In this document: positions 16,880 to 20,392 of the stretch, piece by piece | How the letters are laid out: every line of letters starts with the position of its first letter | How positions within the stretch are numbered: the first letter of the stretch is position 1 | Source: CAWIOX01 sp963837775 | GTDB lineage: Bacteria > Pseudomonadota > Gammaproteobacteria > Burkholderiales > Burkholderiaceae_D | Direction of reading: 5' to 3' | Assembly (NCBI GenBank): GCA_963837775.1 | Contig: CAWIOX010000009.1 | Span: forward strand, 1-20,392 | DNA length: 20,392 nucleotides | The notes under the pieces: generated by a model | What the model saw: only the letters and a program-made list of their open reading frames with translations | Told to the model about the DNA's origin: nothing | Databases searched by the model: none | Position numbers and translations under genes: made by a program

Positions 16880-18004
16880 ATGAATCGATTAACGCGTTTG
16901 GCCTGCATGCTGGCAGCCATCGGACTGATGACTGCATGCAGCCGTCAGGTGACGGTAAAAATTGGGGTCGCGGCACCGATGAGCGGTTCGCTGGCGCAGT
17001 ACGGCAACGACATGGCGCATGGCGCGCAGGTCGCGGTCGATGAGTTGAACCGCGACCTGTTTACGATCGACGGCAAGCGCGCCCATTTCGAACTGGTGGT
17101 CGAAGACGACAAGGGTTCGCCGGAAGAAGGCAAGGCGGCCGCCAAACGGCTGGTCGATGCCGGCGTCGCCGCGGTGTTCGGGCATTTCAATTCGGGCGTG
17201 TCGATCGCCGCAGCGCCGCTCTATGCCGCCGCCAACATCCCGCAAATGACGGTCTCGACCAACCCGAAATATACCCGCATGGGGTTCAAGACGACGTTCC
17301 GGATTGCCGCCGACGACATCCAGCAAGGTGCGGCGCTGGGCCATCTGATCCATCAGAAGCTGCACGCAAAATCGGTATTGATGATCGACGACCGCACCAC
17401 CTTCGGCGTCGGCCTGGCCGATGAAGTGGCCAAGGCGCTGCTGCAGGGCAAGGTCGCCGCGACCCGCGAAAGCGTTGAGGAAAAGGCCGTTGATTATGCG
17501 CAGCTGACGCAGAAAATCAAGGCCGCCAATCCTGACGTGGTGTTTTTCGGCGGCGATGCCGCAGTCGGGCTGCCGCTGCTGAAAGCCATGCGCAAGGCCG
17601 AAGTGAGCGCGAAATTCATTGCCGGCGACGCGATGTGCGACGCCACCACCGTCAAGCAGGCCGACGGCAGCGCGGATCGCGATTACTACTGCTCCGACAC
17701 CGGCGTGCCGCCGTCCTGGCTATCGGCCGGCATCGAATTCAAGCAAATGTACAAGGCCAAATACGGCGAGCCGGGTTCCAGCGGCTCGATGTCCTACGAT
17801 GGCATCCATGTTTTTGCGCAGGCGATGCAGCGCGCCAATTCGGTCGAGCCGAAAAATTATTTGCCGGAAATGACGAAGGAATCGTTCGACGGCAAGATCC
17901 AGGGCTCGATCCAGTTCGACGCCAAGGGCGACATCAAGGACGGCACCATCGTGATCTATGAAGCGATCAAGGGCCAGCTGACCGAAAAGCGCAACCTGCT
18001 GTAA
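16880..18004 (+). CDS. branched-chain amino acid-type ABC substrate-binding lipoprotein
   Basis: A 374-aa periplasmic ligand-binding protein of the LivJ/LivK (type I, ANF receptor-like) family. A lipoprotein signal ends in M-T-A-C-S (Cys at about residue 20), so it is lipid-anchored. The mature part begins V-K-I-G-V-A-A-P-M-S-G-S-L-A-Q-Y-G, the classic opening, followed by G-A-Q-V-A-V-D-E-L-N and V-V-E-D-D-K-G-S-P. Later blocks G-H-F-N-S-G-V-S-I-A-A-A-P-L-Y and V-F-F-G-G-D are also typical. The ligand is probably an amino acid or small amide, not determinable here. GGAGGGG directly precedes the ATG at 16880, favouring it over upstream ATGs. No permease or ATPase genes are nearby. It is followed by a strong terminator. 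Confidence 0.93.
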   Translation: MNRLTRLACMLAAIGLMTACSRQVTVKIGVAAPMSGSLAQYGNDMAHGAQVAVDELNRDLFTIDGKRAHFELVVEDDKGSPEEGKAAAKRLVDAGVAAVFGHFNSGVSIAAAPLYAAANIPQMTVSTNPKYTRMGFKTTFRIAADDIQQGAALGHLIHQKLHAKSVLMIDDRTTFGVGLADEVAKALLQGKVAATRESVEEKAVDYAQLTQKIKAANPDVVFFGGDAAVGLPLLKAMRKAEVSAKFIAGDAMCDATTVKQADGSADRDYYCSDTGVPPSWLSAGIEFKQMYKAKYGEPGSSGSMSYDGIHVFAQAMQRANSVEPKNYLPEMTKESFDGKIQGSIQFDAKGDIKDGTIVIYEAIKGQLTEKRNLL

Positions 18005-18023
18005 GCCGGAACCGACGTAAAAA

Positions 18024-18052
18024 AGCCCGGCCGCGGAGTGCGCGGCCGGGCT
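18024..18052. terminator. bidirectional terminator
   Basis: A 12-bp perfect stem, AGCCCGGCCGCG (18024-18035) with CGCGGCCGGGCT (18041-18052), and a GAGTG loop. It is flanked by A-run 18019-18024 on the left and T-run 18052-18056 on the right. It serves both the substrate-binding protein gene (plus) and the birA-coaX-SPOR operon (minus). Confidence 0.93.
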
Positions 18053-18065
18053 TTTTGCATGTTGG

Positions 18066-18765
18066 TCAGCTGCACTGGCGCATGTCCTGCGCCGGGAATC
18101 TGGTCTTGATCGCGTCCAGGCGGGCTTTGCTCGCCGCATCCAGGTCGTGCAGCTGGAACGCCATCTTGCTGCTGGTGATGCTGCGCGCGCCGATGCGGGC
18201 GCTGCGCACGCCCTGCCGGTTCAGATTGGCCAGATGGGTCTTGGCCGCTTCTTCGGTCTTGAACACGCCCAGTGAAATGCCCCAGCGCAGGTTGGAGTTG
18301 TCCTGGATGATGAAGTAATTCGTGATGCCGATGCGTTTCAGTTCGGCCGCCTTATTGTCGGCCGCTTCCTTGTCGCCCAGCGGCGGGATGTAGACCATGT
18401 GGCTGGCGACTTCCTTCACGTTGCGGCGCGCCTGGCGGTCGCCCAGCGCCAGCACCGCCAGTTGCTCTTCAAAGCGTTTCGCCTCCGCCGGCTCGAAATT
18501 GCCGATTTCGGTGCAGGCGATCAGGGCCGGCCTGGCCGCCGCGAGCGGCGGCTGCGGGTTCCGGTGCCGCCAGCGCTGCGGCCGCCGGCGTGGCCAGGGC
18601 GGCCGCGGCGCTGGCCGACAGCAATTTCACTTTGTCCGGGTGCAGCTGGTTCGTCATCCGTTGCGGCTCGCGGCCATCGTCGATCAGGCTGCCCAGATAG
18701 CCCCGGTGCAGCGCAAACAGGCCGCCATTGACGATCAGCAAAAGCCAGAACAGGGTTTTCAGCAT
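18066..18765 (-). CDS. membrane-anchored SPOR-domain protein, frameshifted as read
   Basis: Third gene of the birA-coaX operon; it starts 7 bp after coaX ends. The N-terminal part (M-L-K-T-L-F-W-L-L-L-I-V-N-G-G-L-F-A-L) is a membrane anchor, followed by an Ala/Pro-rich linker. The C-terminal part is a SPOR-like domain (V-Y-I-P-P-L-G-D-K-E-A-A-D, W-G-I-S-L-G-V-F-K-T-E-E-A-A), which in this family binds denuded septal peptidoglycan. The frame breaks at about 18540-18560 inside the GC-rich linker. In the start frame the sequence becomes R-G-G-Q-A-G-P and runs out at 18469. In the next frame it continues L-I-A-C-T-E-I-G-N-F-E-P-A-E-A-K-R-F into the SPOR part. One extra base (or two missing) explains it. 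Intact length would be about 232 aa. Confidence 0.82.
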
Positions 18766-18772
18766 GGTGGAC

Positions 18773-19555
18773 TTAGATGGAAGGTTGTTGCCGCAGCGCG
18801 ACGGTTTGCAAGCCGATCAGCACCAGATTATCGACGATTTGATGCGGTACAGAAAGATGCGGCGCAATATAGCCGGCCGCGCCGCCGGCCACCACGCACT
18901 GCACCGGCTGCTGCGGATGGGCGGCGACCGCGCGTTCGATGGCGCCGGCCTGCGCCATCAGGCAGCCGCTGACGATGGCCGCATCGGTATGGTCGGCAAA
19001 CGGCTGCGCGACCGCAATGTGCGCGGCCACCTGCGGCAATTGCGCGGTATTGCTGGCCAGCGCGGACGCCATCAGGCCCAGCCCCGGCAGGATCATGCCG
19101 CCCAGGAACAGGCCGTCGCGATCGACCGCATCGACCGTGGTCGCGGTGCCGCAGGTGGCGACGATCAGCGCCTGCTGCGGCAACAGCGCGTGCGCGCCTA
19201 TCATCGACGCGAAGCGGTCGCAGCCCAGTTGCGCCGGAGTGCGGTAGCCGTTGCGGATCCCGGCCAGTTCGGCCACCGACGCGAACCAGTCGACGACCGG
19301 CGCATGTTGATGAAAACCCTGCGCCAACGCCTGTTCCAGCAGCGCGCGCACCGCGGCCCCGGCCACATTCGACAGCAGCACGCGCGCCGCCGGCAGCGCC
19401 TGCCAGGCCTGCGCCAGCGTGCCGGCCTCGGCGTGGCTGACCGAGCCGGACGCTTTCCAGCGGCCCAGCGCCGCGACATCCCGGGCATCGGCCGCAGCGC
19501 CATCGACCAGCGCCCATTTGATCCGGGTATTGCCGGCATCGACCAGTAACAGCAT
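18773..19555 (-). CDS. coaX: type III pantothenate kinase
   Basis: A 260-aa cytoplasmic enzyme for the first step of coenzyme A synthesis (pantothenate to 4'-phosphopantothenate). It has the type III hallmarks: D-A-G-N-T-R-I-K-W at the N-terminus (phosphate-binding Asp/Asn), G-C-D-R-F-A-S-M-I-G-A, C-G-T-A-T-T-V-D-A-V with the metal/catalytic Asp, and G-G-M-I-L-P-G-L-G-L-M. Type III kinases are insensitive to CoA feedback and need a monovalent cation (family knowledge). The start at 19555 lies 2 bp after the birA stop, implying translational coupling. The frame stays open upstream through birA, but only this start gives the conserved N-terminus. The birA-coaX pairing is common in betaproteobacteria. 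Confidence 0.95.
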   Translation of the reverse strand: MLLLVDAGNTRIKWALVDGAAADARDVAALGRWKASGSVSHAEAGTLAQAWQALPAARVLLSNVAGAAVRALLEQALAQGFHQHAPVVDWFASVAELAGIRNGYRTPAQLGCDRFASMIGAHALLPQQALIVATCGTATTVDAVDRDGLFLGGMILPGLGLMASALASNTAQLPQVAAHIAVAQPFADHTDAAIVSGCLMAQAGAIERAVAAHPQQPVQCVVAGGAAGYIAPHLSVPHQIVDNLVLIGLQTVALRQQPSI

Positions 19556-19557
19556 AT

Positions 19558-20355
19558 TTAATGTTCCTTGAGCCGCAGCGAGACATCGCCGGCGACGATC
19601 GTGATGCGGCCCGCTGCGGTGTCCAGCAGCAGGCAGCCGTTTGCATCGGCGCCGGCCGCACGCCCTTCGTGCAACAGCTGGCCGTGATCGAGGATGCGCA
19701 CCATTTGCCCGTCGTACGCATGCAGCCGGTTCCAGCGCGGCATGAAAGCCTTGAAGCCGCCTGCCTCGAACTGCGTCAGCACCTCGGCCAGCGCATTGAG
19801 CAAGGCCGCCAGCAGCTGGCTGCGGTCCATCCGCGCCAGCCACGGCGCATCGGCCACCGCGTGCCCGATGGTCGTTTCCAGCTGATCCGGCACCGCCAGG
19901 TTCAGGCCGATCCCGATCACGGTCCACACCGCCGGCGGCGCGGCATCCCTGGCGGGCGCGCTCTCGATCAGGATGCCGGCCAGTTTCTTGCCGTCTTTCA
20001 ATACATCGTTCGGCCATTTCAGCTCGACATGGACATCGAGCGCCGCCAGCGCCTCCGCCAGCGCGACGCCGACCGCCAGCGGCAGCCCGAGCAGCGACTG
20101 CAGCGGCCGCTCGAAGCGCCATGCCAGCGAAAAAGTCAGGGTCGCGCCGGGCGCGGAATGCCAGTTGCGCCCGGCCCGGCCGCGCCCGGCGGTCTGGGTT
20201 TCGGCCGCCAGCAGCAGCGGCGACGACAGGTTATCCAGCCGTGCCAGCAGGTCGGCATTGGTCGAGCCGGTCTCGGCCACGACCTCGACCGCGACCTGTT
20301 GCGCGCTGGCCTCGCGCAAGGCGGCAATCCGTGATTGTGAAAGCGAAATAGTCAT
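19558..20355 (-). CDS. birA: biotin-[acetyl-CoA-carboxylase] ligase (monofunctional BirA)
   Basis: A 265-aa enzyme that activates biotin to biotinyl-AMP and transfers it to the biotin carboxyl carrier protein. Present are E-T-G-S-T-N-A-D (28-35), the nucleotide/biotin loop T-A-G-R-G-R-A-G-R-N-W (55-65), K-W-P-N-D-V-L with K-L-A-G-I-L (about 112-127), and V-I-G-I-G-L-N-L. The C-terminal SH3-like domain ends in V-S-L-R-L-K-E-H. There is no N-terminal DNA-binding winged helix, so it should not repress biotin genes. Start: ATG 20364 or 20355. I chose 20355 because TACAAT at 20368-20363 would be a -10 box overlapping the first ATG and placing transcription start at the second. First gene of the operon with coaX and the SPOR gene. 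The window ends 37 bp upstream. Confidence 0.94.
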   Translation of the reverse strand: MTISLSQSRIAALREASAQQVAVEVVAETGSTNADLLARLDNLSSPLLLAAETQTAGRGRAGRNWHSAPGATLTFSLAWRFERPLQSLLGLPLAVGVALAEALAALDVHVELKWPNDVLKDGKKLAGILIESAPARDAAPPAVWTVIGIGLNLAVPDQLETTIGHAVADAPWLARMDRSQLLAALLNALAEVLTQFEAGGFKAFMPRWNRLHAYDGQMVRILDHGQLLHEGRAAGADANGCLLLDTAAGRITIVAGDVSLRLKEH

Positions 20356-20392
20356 GCCGCGCATTGTAGCGGGAGCGGCGGCTTGCGGGTAG

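Overview
The window reads as a GC-rich chromosomal segment of a betaproteobacterium. The best guess is Burkholderiales, Oxalobacteraceae-like (Herbaspirillum/Collimonas/Herminiimonas type). This rests on codon usage, a 322-aa Burkholderiales-style porin ending in Phe, a monofunctional birA followed by type III coaX and a SPOR-domain gene, and a full-length cobalamin-dependent metH. The taxon is an inference. No tRNA, rRNA, CRISPR array, complete IS or prophage gene was seen.

Layout. From 1 to 4148 all genes are on the minus strand: two small lipoproteins, a secreted calcineurin-like phosphoesterase, a porin, and a cold-shock/DUF1294 membrane protein. From 4149 to 10689 a PCMH-type FAD oxidase (minus) and metH (plus) are separated and bracketed by three copies of a ~190-bp inverted-repeat element. 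metH has its own leader with a probable pseudoknot and an intrinsic terminator. From 10690 to 15693 lie a PilZ flagellar-brake-like gene, a membrane diguanylate cyclase, a class II glutamine amidotransferase and a VpsR-like sigma-54 activator, i.e. a c-di-GMP-flavoured neighbourhood. From 16006 to the end lie a TrmB-like methyltransferase, an orphan lipoprotein substrate-binding protein, and the minus-strand operon birA-coaX-SPOR closed by a bidirectional terminator.

Two things stand out. First, the intergenic regions are rich in small repeats. Family A has 17-bp terminal inverted repeats and apparent 12-bp target duplications (three copies). Family B is a 71-bp repeat (three copies, each about 60-100 bp from a gene's 3' end). 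There is also a single 322-bp element with 17-bp inverted ends that carries REP-like hairpins, and a 23-bp perfect inverted repeat that overlaps a stop codon. Second, three conserved genes (metH, the PilZ gene, the SPOR gene) each carry one apparent frameshift with normal coding sequence on both sides. This suggests either uncorrected indel errors in the assembly or recent gene decay.

The most interesting regulatory candidate is the metH leader. It has a possible H-type pseudoknot whose A-rich loop resembles the 3' half of SAM-II riboswitches, followed directly by a terminator. It is either a divergent SAM-type switch or something undescribed; the sequence alone does not settle which.
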